The translations under genes and the position numbers were made by a program. 64,000 nt of DNA from NCBI GenBank assembly GCA_944322725.1, contig CALUPU010000001.1, positions 62,001-126,000 on the forward strand. Reading direction: 5' to 3'. Shown in pieces: positions 16,360 to 25,101 of this stretch. The stretch's first letter is position 1, and every line of letters starts with the position of its first letter. Under the pieces are notes generated by a model that did not search any database, was not told the origin of the DNA, and saw only the letters and a list, made by a program, of their open reading frames with translations. This DNA is from Candidatus Gastranaerophilales bacterium (GTDB lineage: Bacteria > Cyanobacteriota > Vampirovibrionia > Gastranaerophilales > Gastranaerophilaceae).

Positions 16360-18150
16360 ATGGGGAAAACAGTTAAACAAAATCGTATAAATCAACTGTC
16401 TAGACAGCTTATAAACCAGATTGCAGCGGGAGAGGTTATTGAACGTCCTGCTTCTGTTGTAAAAGAACTTGTTGAAAACTCTATTGATGCCGGAGCAAAC
16501 CGTATAGAAGTTGAAATCAGTAAGGATTGCCTTTCTATCCGTGTTTCTGATAACGGGTGCGGTATTCATCCTGAGGATATAGAACTTGCTTTTTCAAAGC
16601 ATGCCACAAGCAAAATATCAAATGCTGATGACCTTTTTGATATTCATACTATGGGCTTTCGCGGTGAAGCACTGGCAAGTATCATATCTATTGCAAAAGT
16701 TGTCTGTACTACACGCACAAAGGACTTTGAAACAGGTACACGTGTTGAATGTGAAGAATCTAATGTTAAATCATCTCCTGCAGCGTGTTCAGTCGGTACC
16801 ACTATGGAGGTTAACGACCTTTTTTATAATACACCTGTTCGTCAGAAATTTTTAAAATCAGAAAGAGTAGAACTTTCATATATAGCAGAAATTTTACAAA
16901 GTATTGCAATTGCAAATCCGGATGTTTCTATTACTCTTATTAATGACGGAAAAACACCCGTAAAAACCTCGGGCAGCGGTGATTTATTGTGTGTGTTAAC
17001 AGAGATTTATTCTAACTCTATTGCCGGTGAACTTAAGAAAATAAACAAATCGGATGAACTCTCTCATCTGCATGCTTCAGGATTTTGTTCTACACCGGAA
17101 TTTACCCGTTCTACCAAAAAATCCATATATGTTTTTGTAAATAACAGAGTAGTAAAATGTCCTGTTATTCTAAAAGCAGTTGATACCGCTTACAAAAACA
17201 TGCTTCCTGCAGGCAAGTATCCGTTTGTTTGTATCAATCTTTCCATACCGGCAAATGATGTGGATGTTAACGTACACCCCACCAAAAAAGAGGTTCGATA
17301 CAAAAATCCTAACCAAATATTCAATTTTGTTTATGCCTCAATTATTGATGCACTGTCTTCGTTTAAACTTCCGGATATTCCGAAAAATGATGTAATAATA
17401 CCTTTTTGGGGCAATTATAACAGCATAAATACTTCTGAATCTGAAATCAGGCAGGATACGGAAGATGATGATACAGTTTATGTGTCAGAACAGAAATTTG
17501 AAGAAATTAAGGAAACTAATACCCGTCAGTTTGAATTAAACATAAAGCAGATTGACCTTGATATTCCCGCACCTGTTCAGGTTGAGGAAACCATTAATAT
17601 TATCGGACAATACAGGAACACTTATATTATTTTTGAAGAGAATACGGAACTCAAAATCGTTGACCAGCATATTGCTGACGAAAGATTTATCTTTGAAAAA
17701 CTGCAGGAAAACCTGAAAAAAGAAGATATTCCGTCACAGCTGCTCCTTATATCTGATATTTTGTCTCTTGAAGCTGCGGATGTTGAACTTATTATGGAAA
17801 ACAGCGAAAAACTTAAAAAATTCGGCTACGCGATAGAAAAAATATCAGATACAGAAATAATATTCAAAAAAATTCCTCAGGTTATATCGCATATTAAAGT
17901 AAGAGATATTCTTGCGGATATTTTAGAAAATTTGCACGGTGATTTGAACAATCTTGAAGAAAAAATGCTTGTTACAATGTCCTGCAAAGCTGCTGTCAAA
18001 GCAGGGGCAGAACTTAACCTGTGGCAGATGGAAGAATTGATAAAAAAATGGAAAACCACAAAAATGCCTTATACCTGCCCGCATGGACGGCCGATTGTTC
18101 ATTCGTTCAGTGAAAAAGAAATAGCTTCTTTTTTCCACAGAAATGTGTAA
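16360..18150 (+). CDS. mutL: DNA mismatch repair protein MutL (endonuclease type)
   Basis: 596 residues. N-terminal GHKL ATPase: 'QIAAGEVIERPASVVKELVEN' (split by alignment gaps in no place), 'DNGCGI', 'TMGFRGEALASI'. The C-terminal half has the latent endonuclease motif DQHI-AD-E-RFIF-E at about 435-446 (consensus DQHAX2EX4E, with A changed to I), 'SCKAAVKAG' and 'CPHGRP'. This fits bacteria without MutH. mutS is not in the window. The start lacks a Shine-Dalgarno and sits 7 nt after a -10 box. Confidence 0.95.
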   Translation: MGKTVKQNRINQLSRQLINQIAAGEVIERPASVVKELVENSIDAGANRIEVEISKDCLSIRVSDNGCGIHPEDIELAFSKHATSKISNADDLFDIHTMGFRGEALASIISIAKVVCTTRTKDFETGTRVECEESNVKSSPAACSVGTTMEVNDLFYNTPVRQKFLKSERVELSYIAEILQSIAIANPDVSITLINDGKTPVKTSGSGDLLCVLTEIYSNSIAGELKKINKSDELSHLHASGFCSTPEFTRSTKKSIYVFVNNRVVKCPVILKAVDTAYKNMLPAGKYPFVCINLSIPANDVDVNVHPTKKEVRYKNPNQIFNFVYASIIDALSSFKLPDIPKNDVIIPFWGNYNSINTSESEIRQDTEDDDTVYVSEQKFEEIKETNTRQFELNIKQIDLDIPAPVQVEETINIIGQYRNTYIIFEENTELKIVDQHIADERFIFEKLQENLKKEDIPSQLLLISDILSLEAADVELIMENSEKLKKFGYAIEKISDTEIIFKKIPQVISHIKVRDILADILENLHGDLNNLEEKMLVTMSCKAAVKAGAELNLWQMEELIKKWKTTKMPYTCPHGRPIVHSFSEKEIASFFHRNV

Positions 18151-18202
18151 TATAATTTTTTGCTACAATAGCTTTAGAAACATAGTTAGAGGATATAGAT
18201 AA

Positions 18203-19429
18203 ATGGAAGAGAAATTTGTATTAAAAGATGAATTTATAAAACAGGCTCAGGAAATATCAAGAGGTGCAGAACTGCTCCCCGGTGGAGTTAAAGAACTTGC
18301 AATAAAGCTGCAAAAATCAAAGGAATCCGGAAAACCTATCCGTGTAAAACTGGGTATGGATCCTACGCGTCCTGACCTTCATCTCGGTCATACTGTTGTA
18401 ATGAAAAAGCTTAAAAAATTTCAGGAACTCGGTCATCAGATTGTACTTCTTGTAGGCGGAGCAACAGCAATGGTCGGTGACCCGTCCGGAAAGTCAGAAA
18501 CACGCCCTGCTTTAACAAAAGAACAGGTGGAAGAAAACGCAAAAACATACTTTGAGCAAATGTCGAAGGTTCTTGATACAAGCAAAGCCGAAGTTGTAAA
18601 TAACGCGGACTGGCTTCATCCCATGCAGCTTACAGACCTTTTAAAACTTGCATCTAATGTTACTGTTGCCCAGATGATGACACGTGATGACTTTGCAAAA
18701 CGTTATGCTGAGGGTAAACCTATTTCTATTCACGAATTTTTCTATCCTTTGATGCAGGCATATGATTCTGTTGCGATAGATGCTGATATAGAGCTGGGAG
18801 GCACTGACCAGAGATTTAATGTTCTTCTCGGACGTGAAATACAGACTGCTTACGGTAAGCCTAATCCGCAGATGGTTATGCTTCTTCCTTTGATTGAAGG
18901 TACTGACGGACTTGTTAAAATGTCAAAAACTTATCCGGAACACTGTATCTCGCTTACAGACAGTGCTAAAGATATGTACGGCAAATTAATGTCTATTCCT
19001 GATACATTGATTATTAAGTATTTTAGCCTTTTGACAGATATTACTGATGACGAACTGAAAAATATCGAAGAACGACTGAAAACAGAAAATCCGCGTAATA
19101 TAAAAATGGAATTGGCTTATACTATTACAAACGAATACTACAGTGATGAAGAAACTAAAAAAGCTCAGGATGAGTTTGTTAATGTTGTTCAAAATAAGGG
19201 AATACCGGAAGATATTCAGACTTTTGAAATTAAAGAAGAAAAAAATATTCTTGATTTGCTTTTGGAATTAGGTTTTGTAGCCAGCAAAGGCGAGGCCAAG
19301 AGGCTAATTGCCGGAGGCGGTGTAAAAATAGATAATGAAAAAATCTCAGACACTGCATACGTTGTTAATAAACCGGCACAACCGGTTGTTTTACAGGCAG
19401 GAAAAAGAAAGTACATGAGGCTTGTATAA
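18203..19429 (+). CDS. tyrS: Tyrosyl-tRNA synthetase
   Basis: Class I synthetase charging tRNA-Tyr. 408 residues. HIGH motif 'DLHLGH' near residue 55, 'GDPSGKSETRP', tyrosine pocket 'GGTDQRFN', KMSKS variant 'VKMSKT' near 240, and a C-terminal S4 RNA-binding domain (about 342-408, 'ASKGEAKRLIAGGGVKID'). AGAGGATA before the ATG. Its TAA overlaps the cysK ATG (TAATG), so the genes are co-translated. Confidence 0.96.
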   Translation: MEEKFVLKDEFIKQAQEISRGAELLPGGVKELAIKLQKSKESGKPIRVKLGMDPTRPDLHLGHTVVMKKLKKFQELGHQIVLLVGGATAMVGDPSGKSETRPALTKEQVEENAKTYFEQMSKVLDTSKAEVVNNADWLHPMQLTDLLKLASNVTVAQMMTRDDFAKRYAEGKPISIHEFFYPLMQAYDSVAIDADIELGGTDQRFNVLLGREIQTAYGKPNPQMVMLLPLIEGTDGLVKMSKTYPEHCISLTDSAKDMYGKLMSIPDTLIIKYFSLLTDITDDELKNIEERLKTENPRNIKMELAYTITNEYYSDEETKKAQDEFVNVVQNKGIPEDIQTFEIKEEKNILDLLLELGFVASKGEAKRLIAGGGVKIDNEKISDTAYVVNKPAQPVVLQAGKRKYMRLV

Positions 19430-20355
19430 TGGCAAATATCCATAACAGTATTCTTGATTTGATAGGCAATACACCTCTTGTACGTCTTAACAAAATTAAT
19501 GATGGTTTTGCTGATATTCTTGTGAAGCTTGAATACTTTAATCCGGGTAACTCTGTTAAAGACAGACCCGCCTTGAATATGATTGAAAAAGCAGAGCAAG
19601 AGGGGCTTATTAATAAAGATACAGTTATAATTGAACCGACAAGCGGTAATACCGGCATCGGGCTTGCTTTAGTATGTGCTGTTAGGGGCTATAAACTTAT
19701 TCTCACTATGCCTGAGAGCATGAGTGCCGAAAGAAGAAAAATGCTTTCTGCTTACGGGGCGGATCTTGTGCTTACACCTGCAGAAGCAGGAATGAAAGGT
19801 GCCGTTAATGAAGCATTAAAAATTTCCGAGCATTTTGAAAACAGTTTTATCCCGTCTCAATTTTCAAATCCGGCGAATCCTGAAATACACGAACAAACTA
19901 CGGCTCAGGAAATAATAAATGATACTGACGGAAAAATTGATATTTTTGTTGCTTCTTTTGGTACAGGCGGCACAATATCGGGTACGGGTAAAGCGCTGAA
20001 GGCATTTAATCCTGATATACAGATTGTTGGTGTTGAACCTTTCGAAAGCCCTCTTGTTACCCAAGGCAAAGCCGGTTCCCACGGAATTCAGGGAATTGGG
20101 GCAAACTTTATTCCTCAGAACCTTCATAGAGAATTTATTGATGAAATTATGACGGTTACAACCAAAGATGCAATTGAAACTGCAATTAATATGTCTAAAA
20201 AAGAAGGCATATGCTGCGGTATTTCATCGGGCGCAAATGTTAAAGCTGCAATTGAGTTGTCTAAACAACCTGAAAACAAAGGAAAGTTAATCGTTGCAAT
20301 GACTTGTGACTATGGTGAAAGATACCTTTCTACCCCTTTATGTGAAATAAAATAG
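19429..20355 (+). CDS. cysK: Cysteine synthase A
   Basis: PLP O-acetylserine sulfhydrylase making cysteine from O-acetylserine and sulfide. 308 residues. PLP lysine K44 in 'NSVKDRPAL'; 'EPTSGNTGIGLA', 'GTGGTISGTGK' phosphate loop, and C-terminal 'GISSGANV'. Coupled to tyrS upstream and followed by cysE after 8 nt, forming a complete serine-to-cysteine pair. Confidence 0.96.
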   Translation: MANIHNSILDLIGNTPLVRLNKINDGFADILVKLEYFNPGNSVKDRPALNMIEKAEQEGLINKDTVIIEPTSGNTGIGLALVCAVRGYKLILTMPESMSAERRKMLSAYGADLVLTPAEAGMKGAVNEALKISEHFENSFIPSQFSNPANPEIHEQTTAQEIINDTDGKIDIFVASFGTGGTISGTGKALKAFNPDIQIVGVEPFESPLVTQGKAGSHGIQGIGANFIPQNLHREFIDEIMTVTTKDAIETAINMSKKEGICCGISSGANVKAAIELSKQPENKGKLIVAMTCDYGERYLSTPLCEIK

Positions 20356-20363
20356 GACTAATA

Positions 20364-21026
20364 ATGTTAATAAAACGCGCATTAGAGCAAATTAAAGAAG
20401 ACATTAATACTATATATGACAAAGACCCTGCCGCAGATAATATAGTGGAGGTGTTACTATGCTACCCCGGGCTTCATGCTCTTATTCTGCACAGAATAGC
20501 ACATAAATTGAGATACTGGGGCATACCCGTCATTCCTCGTATGATTTCGTATTTTTCAAGAATTATTACGGGTATTGAGATTCATCCGGGTGCAAGAATC
20601 GGAAGAAGATTTTTTATTGATCACGGGATGGGTGTTGTTATTGGAGAAACGACTTATATCGGTGATGATGTTCTGATTTATCAGGGAGTAACATTAGGCG
20701 GAACAGGAAAAGAACATGGCAAACGTCACCCGACTTTAGATGACAATGTTATTGTCGGAGCAGGTGCAAAGGTGCTTGGTAACTTAAAAATAGGCAAAAA
20801 TTCCAGAATCGGTGCAGGTTCCGTTGTTGTTGATGATGTTCCTGAAAACTCTACAGTGGTTGGCATACCGGGGCGTGTTGTTCATCAAAGAGTAATGGTT
20901 GACGGTCAATTGCAGCATAACAGAATGCCTGATCCTGTCAAATGCCAGCTTAACAGGCTTACTTATGAGGTTCAGGAAATAAAAGAGAAGTTGAATATAA
21001 CAACCTCCGGTAAAACAGACTGCTAA
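20364..21026 (+). CDS. cysE: Serine O-acetyltransferase
   Basis: Acetylates serine to the CysK substrate. 220 residues: helical N-terminus, then left-handed beta-helix with hexapeptide repeats. 'IHPGARIGRRFFIDHGMGVVIGET' carries the catalytic Asp-His, 'GVTLGGTGKEHGKRHPT' is the loop. The tail ends TSGKTDC and lacks the C-terminal Ile by which many CysE proteins insert into CysK. No membrane segment. Last gene of tyrS-cysK-cysE. Confidence 0.95.
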   Translation: MLIKRALEQIKEDINTIYDKDPAADNIVEVLLCYPGLHALILHRIAHKLRYWGIPVIPRMISYFSRIITGIEIHPGARIGRRFFIDHGMGVVIGETTYIGDDVLIYQGVTLGGTGKEHGKRHPTLDDNVIVGAGAKVLGNLKIGKNSRIGAGSVVVDDVPENSTVVGIPGRVVHQRVMVDGQLQHNRMPDPVKCQLNRLTYEVQEIKEKLNITTSGKTDC

Positions 21027-21086
21027 TTTTTACACTTTTTAAAATTACAGGTGTATATTTTTTCAATTTTTTTGTATAATATTCAT

Positions 21087-21102
21087 TGTGATTTTATTCA
21101 CA
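21087..21102. promoter_or_regulatory. CRP-type palindrome upstream of the ferredoxin gene
   Basis: TGTGA-TTTTAT-TCACA, a perfect match to the CRP/SyCRP1 consensus TGTGA-N6-TCACA. It lies between two -10 candidates, TATAAT at 21075-21080 and TATAAA at 21104-21109, so binding would be expected to repress either. Confidence 0.55.
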
Positions 21103-21130
21103 TTATAAATTATGGTAAAAGGAGAAAGAA

Positions 21131-21310
21131 ATGAAAGTAAAAATTAATGACGGATGCATAGCTTGCGGTGCTTGCGAATCTGTATGCGATGCAGTATTTT
21201 CTATCGAAGACACAGCAGTAGTTAACGAAGCTGCTGTTGCAGGTAACGAAGACTGCGTTAAAGAAGCAGCTGAATCTTGCCCTGTAGGCGTTATCGAAGT
21301 TGAAGAATAA
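21131..21310 (+). CDS. Single-cluster [4Fe-4S] ferredoxin, Thermotoga type
   Basis: 59 residues. Cluster ligands C9, C12, C15 in 'GCIACGACESVC' and C50 in 'SCPVGVI'. C19 and C42 remain and occupy the positions that form the disulfide in the Thermotoga maritima ferredoxin. Acidic, cytosolic electron carrier, suited to partner hydrogenase or pyruvate:ferredoxin oxidoreductase. AAGGAG lies 7 nt before ATG 21131. Own promoter region and terminator. Confidence 0.92.
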   Translation: MKVKINDGCIACGACESVCDAVFSIEDTAVVNEAAVAGNEDCVKEAAESCPVGVIEVEE

Positions 21311-21330
21311 TTGAATTATTCAATATACAA

Positions 21331-21362
21331 AAATCTCCGGAGTTTTACTTCGGGGATTTTTT
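21331..21362 (+). terminator. Ferredoxin terminator
   Basis: 12-bp stem AAATCTCCGGAG/CTTCGGGGATTT with two G-U pairs, loop TTTTA, then TTT. Confidence 0.8.
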
Positions 21363-21379
21363 GTTATAAAAATAGAGTT

Positions 21380-22030
21380 ATGAAAGACAGTAAAAAAAAT
21401 ATAGATAAAATAATCAAAGGCATAAAAGACGCAAATCTTCCGCAAAGAGACTTTGTTAAAATGATGGAAACCTTTCACGACCCTTTCAAAGTGCTCATTT
21501 GCTGCATTTTGAGTCTTAGAACAAATGATCTGACGACATATCCTTGTTCTTTAAGAATGCTGGAACTTGGCACAAAGCCCGAGGATTTTTTAAATATTGA
21601 TGTTGATACGCTGGCAAAAGCTATTTATCCTGTCGGCTTTTATAGAAACAAAGCACAGCAGATTCTTGATATTTCAAAAGAAATAGTTGAAAAATATAAT
21701 GGCAAGGTGCCTGACTCTATAGACGAACTTGTAAAGTTTAAAGGCGTCGGCAGAAAAACAGCTAATCTTGTAATGGCAAAAGGCTTTGATAAACCAGCAA
21801 TCTGCGTGGATGTGCATGTACATAGGATTTCAAACAGATTGGGATGGGTTAAGACAAAAACTCCGGAAGAAACAGAAATGGCTTTGCGTGAACTTCTTCC
21901 TGTAAAATACTGGCTTGATATAAATACTATACTTGTTACATTCGGACAAAACCTCTGCAAACCGCAAAGACCAATGTGTGAAACCTGTCCTGTTAGAGAA
22001 TTTTGTGAAAATTGCCCTCTTGTCAACTGA
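21380..22030 (+). CDS. nth: Endonuclease III
   Basis: Base-excision glycosylase/AP lyase for oxidised pyrimidines. 216 residues from ATG 21380. The in-frame TTG at 21311 would run through the ferredoxin terminator and is rejected. HhH motif '[11 protein letters not shown]' with catalytic Lys K126, Asp D144 in 'VDVHVHR', and the C-X6-C-X2-C-X5-C [4Fe-4S] loop at the C-terminus. TATAAA at 21365-21370 lies 9 nt before the ATG; no clear Shine-Dalgarno. Confidence 0.95.
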   Translation: MKDSKKNIDKIIKGIKDANLPQRDFVKMMETFHDPFKVLICCILSLRTNDLTTYPCSLRMLELGTKPEDFLNIDVDTLAKAIYPVGFYRNKAQQILDISKEIVEKYNGKVPDSIDELVKFKGVGRKTANLVMAKGFDKPAICVDVHVHRISNRLGWVKTKTPEETEMALRELLPVKYWLDINTILVTFGQNLCKPQRPMCETCPVREFCENCPLVN

Positions 22031-22047
22031 TATTGTTGCTCTATAAT
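22020..22047 (+). promoter_or_regulatory. Promoter of rpsT
   Basis: TTGTCA (22020-22025), 16-bp spacer, TATAAT (22042-22047). It overlaps the end of nth. Predicted leader about 107 nt. Confidence 0.65.
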
Positions 22048-22050
22048 AAG

Positions 22051-22146
22051 ATTACTCACCAAACCTCATTGCAGATTTTAGAGGGTTGCGGTTTTGAGTC
22101 GGACGATGTTCCGGAAACATAATGGCAATCCTATAGAATGCAAATG
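22051..22146 (+). promoter_or_regulatory. Structured leader of rpsT (candidate autoregulatory element)
   Basis: A stem ACTCA-cc-AAACC pairs with GGTTT-TGAGT (about 22053-22100), followed by a small CGGA/TCCG hairpin. It lies between the rpsT promoter and its ribosome binding site. Ribosomal protein leaders of this kind often bind the encoded protein; that is an inference here. Confidence 0.4.
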
Positions 22147-22160
22147 AAAGGAAAAACAAA

Positions 22161-22430
22161 ATGGCTAATATTAAATCCGCTAAAAAAAGAGTTCTTATCG
22201 CTGAAAGAAACAGACAAAGAAACGTTGCTGTAAAGTCTGAAATCAAAACTGCAGTAAGAAAAACTTTAGAATTAGCACAGGCCAAAAATGAAGCAGAATT
22301 GAAACCTGCGCTGAGCCATGCATACAAACTGTGTGACAAAGCAGTTTCAAAAGGTGTTTTACATAAAAATACCGCTGCTAGAAAAAAATCAAGATTGACA
22401 CTTGCTGTTAACAAACTGTTAGCTAAGTAG
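22161..22430 (+). CDS. rpsT: 30S ribosomal protein S20
   Basis: 89-residue, Lys/Arg-rich three-helix protein binding the 5' domain of 16S rRNA. 'MANIKSAKKRVLIAERNR' start, 'HKNTAARKKSRL' near the end, as in bacterial S20. GAAAGG lies before the ATG. Monocistronic with its own promoter, leader and terminator. Confidence 0.96.
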   Translation: MANIKSAKKRVLIAERNRQRNVAVKSEIKTAVRKTLELAQAKNEAELKPALSHAYKLCDKAVSKGVLHKNTAARKKSRLTLAVNKLLAK

Positions 22431-22443
22431 TTCAAAAAGATTA

Positions 22444-22479
22444 AAAAAATACCGCTTATTAATTTAAGCGGTATTTTTT
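22444..22479 (+). terminator. rpsT terminator
   Basis: 15-bp stem AAAAAATACCGCTTA/TAAGCGGTATTTTTT with loop TTAATT. Confidence 0.9.
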
Positions 22480-22498
22480 ATTTGTATTAAAACTTATT

Positions 22499-22744
22499 TT
22501 AACCTACAAGTCTACTTTCATCAGATTCTGATGCTTTTACCATAATTGCGTGTTCAACCGGATTTTCTTTTTTGATTGAATTGTCAAAACCGTAATCTTC
22601 AAAACCGAGTTCGTCTTTAGGCTTTTTCATCTGGTATTCATCAACAAGCTTTTTAGCCAGTTCTGCGATTTCATAAACAAGCTGGTATCTGTTTTCGGAA
22701 TTTTCATTAAGTTCCCATGCTACTTTGATTATTTGATGAGTCAT
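22499..22744 (-). CDS. rpoZ: RNA polymerase omega subunit, cyanobacterial-like
   Basis: 81 residues from ATG 22744 (GGAG 5 nt upstream; the TTG at 22756 adds four residues). 'SENRYQLVYEIAELAKKL' aligns with the NRY..v..vA.RAK helix of cyanobacterial omega, and 'NPVEHAIMVKASE' with its KPV.RAI.EMSDE block. Omega helps assemble and stabilise beta'. An insert of about 15 residues separates the blocks. Assignment rests on pattern similarity, so it is good but not certain. Confidence 0.7.
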   Translation of the reverse strand: MTHQIIKVAWELNENSENRYQLVYEIAELAKKLVDEYQMKKPKDELGFEDYGFDNSIKKENPVEHAIMVKASESDESRLVG

Positions 22745-22831
22745 CTTTTTCTCCAATTTTCAATAATTATCTTATTAATAATAACTATAATATAAGAATA
22801 TGTTAATATCAATAAAAATTTAAAAAGCCTT

Positions 22832-23998
22832 TTAAATATCTGTGTTAACCATATAATTGTAGATTAAAGAAGAGGCGGATACGATAAAGTCTTTACCTTC
22901 AACGGAGTTATACGGCCTATTGACGAGCATAACAACAATGTATTTTTTACCGTTCGGTGTGTATACGATACCTGCATCACCGAGCATTTTACCTATGTCA
23001 CCTGTTTTGTGGATAAATATAGCACTTGGCGGCAAACCTGCTTGAATAAGTCTGTTGTTATGAACATGGCTCATATAATCCACCATCTTTTCTCTGGAAT
23101 TAAGAGTTAAAAAGTTCGGGTTATCCAGATTATATAAAAGTGTAGCCATTTCTTTTGAAGTAGTTACATTTGTTCCTTTTAAATCAGGAAGCCAGTCATT
23201 TATACGGGTTTCTTTCATTCCCCATTTTCTCAAAGACTGGTTCATTGCATTCATACCGCCTGTTGCATCAAGAAGCATATTTGTTGCGGAATTATCAGAC
23301 TCGGTAATCATTACTCTGGCAAGTTCATCAACAGTGTAAACCGCATTTACACCCTTGAACTGCAAGCTTCCCGAACCTTCTGATTTATAGTAAGGAGTCA
23401 TTGCAATTTTGTCATCGAGTTTTATCATGCCCATTTCTATAGCTTTGAAAAGCTGTATCAAAACAGGGATTTTTATAATACTTGCAGTAGAATAGACTTC
23501 ATTTGCATTTATATCTGCAAATTTGCCTGATTCATAATCCCACACGTAAATAGAGGGTTTTAGTGCCGGATGCGCCAAAGCAAGATGTTTGAGATTGTTC
23601 TCAAGGACATTCAGATGATATGTTTCATATAATGACTGCATTTCAGATTTTTTAACGTTAGTACCTGAAAGCAGGTTTACACCCAGTACATGATTATTGT
23701 GTAAATATGCTGTCGTCGGATGGGCAAGCATATTAATATCCGTTTTTATAGCAGGATATTTTTCAGTCTGTAAGAATACAGGCCGCGTAATCTGGTCAAT
23801 GTATACCGGCGAAATGTATAAAAAGAATATTGCTGCAAATACAAGCCTGAAAATAAAAACAAAAGGATTAGTCTTTTTTTTGATGACTTTTCTCTTCCTG
23901 ATAGCAGGTTTTACATTTTGTGCATATTTATTATGATTTGTATAATAACCGTATTTATAGTCTTGAACATAAGACTGTTTGTACTGTGGCACTGCCAA
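22832..23998 (-). CDS. Membrane-anchored serine hydrolase of class A beta-lactamase fold, general base missing
   Basis: 388 residues. TTG start at 23998 with GAGGGGG 8 nt upstream. A basic Tyr-rich N-terminus, one membrane span (about 46-63), then the hydrolase. S173-X2-K176 in 'TASIIK', S224-D225-N226, and K331-T-G are all present. The omega-loop, normally WEPELN, reads W259-L-P-D-L-K264, so the deacylating Glu (E166) is Leu and N170 is Lys. Such a protein may acylate but should not turn over beta-lactams well. A peptidoglycan or PBP-like role is inferred. Confidence 0.82.
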   Translation of the reverse strand: MAVPQYKQSYVQDYKYGYYTNHNKYAQNVKPAIRKRKVIKKKTNPFVFIFRLVFAAIFFLYISPVYIDQITRPVFLQTEKYPAIKTDINMLAHPTTAYLHNNHVLGVNLLSGTNVKKSEMQSLYETYHLNVLENNLKHLALAHPALKPSIYVWDYESGKFADINANEVYSTASIIKIPVLIQLFKAIEMGMIKLDDKIAMTPYYKSEGSGSLQFKGVNAVYTVDELARVMITESDNSATNMLLDATGGMNAMNQSLRKWGMKETRINDWLPDLKGTNVTTSKEMATLLYNLDNPNFLTLNSREKMVDYMSHVHNNRLIQAGLPPSAIFIHKTGDIGKMLGDAGIVYTPNGKKYIVVMLVNRPYNSVEGKDFIVSASSLIYNYMVNTDI

Positions 23999-24156
23999 AG
24001 TAAAATCCCCCTCTAATCTAATACCAATATGATAAACTCAAGCCTTTTATTGTTCCATCCTGCATATGGAGTATATGATTACTTTTTGTCTGTAATCAGT
24101 GTTTAAATTGGTTCAAATGAGTTATATACATTTCTAAATACATTTGGTATTATATT

Positions 24157-24162
24157 TATAAT
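24157..24162 (+). promoter_or_regulatory. -10 box of the GGDEF gene
   Basis: TATAAT, 23 nt before the start codon, with AAGGA in between. Confidence 0.45.
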
Positions 24163-24184
24163 AGTAAACACAAGGATAATTCTT

Positions 24185-25063
24185 ATGAAAAATATTGTGA
24201 TTTTTAGTGACAAAGCTTCTTCCGAACTGGAAAATATTCTTGCGGTTAATGAAGATTGCGATGTTCGCGTAATTGGTATTGACGAAGTAAAAGACGCGCA
24301 AAAATTCAACCCTTCTGTTATAGTTTTTGATTGTTCGGATGAAAAACTTAAAGAAGTTTCTATGGTAACGAAGCTTCCTGCACCTGCATTGATAGTTGCA
24401 GACAAATTTAAAGACGATATTATTTTTAGAGGCGATGCGTATGATTATGTAACTTCTCCTCTTGATGAAAAAGAACTTAATCTCAGATTGAAAAATCTTC
24501 TTAAAATTAAGGAACTGGCAGAAACTATAAATCAGGTTTCAACAACTGATGCTTTAACAGGGCTTCACAACAGAAAATTCCTTCATGAACGGCTTGAAGC
24601 TGAAATCTCGCGTTCAAAAAGATATGACACAAAATTAAGCTGTCTTCTTCTGGATATTGACTTTTTTAAAGTCGTAAACGATATGTACGGTTATGACTGG
24701 GGAGATGTTCTGCTTAAAAAGATTGCGGAAATGCTTAAATCTTTTATCAGAAAAGAAGATATTCTCACCCGCTACGGCGATGAAGAATTTATAGTTATCC
24801 TTCCAAACACTCCTGAAGAAAATGCATTTATCTTTGCTGAAAGATTCAGAAGAGAAATTGAAAAGATGGAATTTATTCCTGCCGGTGAAGAAGAAAGACA
24901 CCCGATTACCATATCTGGCGGTATATCTTCTTATCCGTTTCTGCAAAATGTTGAAGAGGACGCAAATACTCTTATACGTTATGCGGAACATGCTTTATAT
25001 AATGCAAAAAAACGCGGAAAGAACAAAATTGTTCAGTTCTCGCAGATTAATATCGAATATTAA
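24185..25063 (+). CDS. Degenerate GGDEF-domain response protein
   Basis: 292 residues. N-terminal receiver-like domain (about 1-110) keeps Asp at position 49 but has only one residue of the acidic pair and no clear Lys, so phosphorylation is doubtful. The GGDEF domain (about 115-285) has 'TDALTGLHNRKFL', DIDFFK at 157 and the inhibitory I-site R189-K-E-D192. The signature reads GDEEF (198-202), with the second Gly replaced by Asp. I infer reduced or no diguanylate cyclase activity and possible c-di-GMP binding through the I-site. Confidence 0.85.
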   Translation: MKNIVIFSDKASSELENILAVNEDCDVRVIGIDEVKDAQKFNPSVIVFDCSDEKLKEVSMVTKLPAPALIVADKFKDDIIFRGDAYDYVTSPLDEKELNLRLKNLLKIKELAETINQVSTTDALTGLHNRKFLHERLEAEISRSKRYDTKLSCLLLDIDFFKVVNDMYGYDWGDVLLKKIAEMLKSFIRKEDILTRYGDEEFIVILPNTPEENAFIFAERFRREIEKMEFIPAGEEERHPITISGGISSYPFLQNVEEDANTLIRYAEHALYNAKKRGKNKIVQFSQINIEY

Positions 25064-25096
25064 AAAAGAAACCTCCTTAATCGGAGGTTCTTTTTT
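25062..25096. terminator. Terminator after the GGDEF gene
   Basis: ACCTCC/GGAGGT core extended by A/T pairs with one bulged A, followed by TTTTTT; shared with the convergent TOPRIM gene. Confidence 0.75.
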
Positions 25097-25101
25097 GACA
25101 T

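Noticed and set aside
16314-16361. N-terminal extension of the YkgJ-like gene to 16361
   Set aside because: Would overlap the mutL start and promoter; no RBS.
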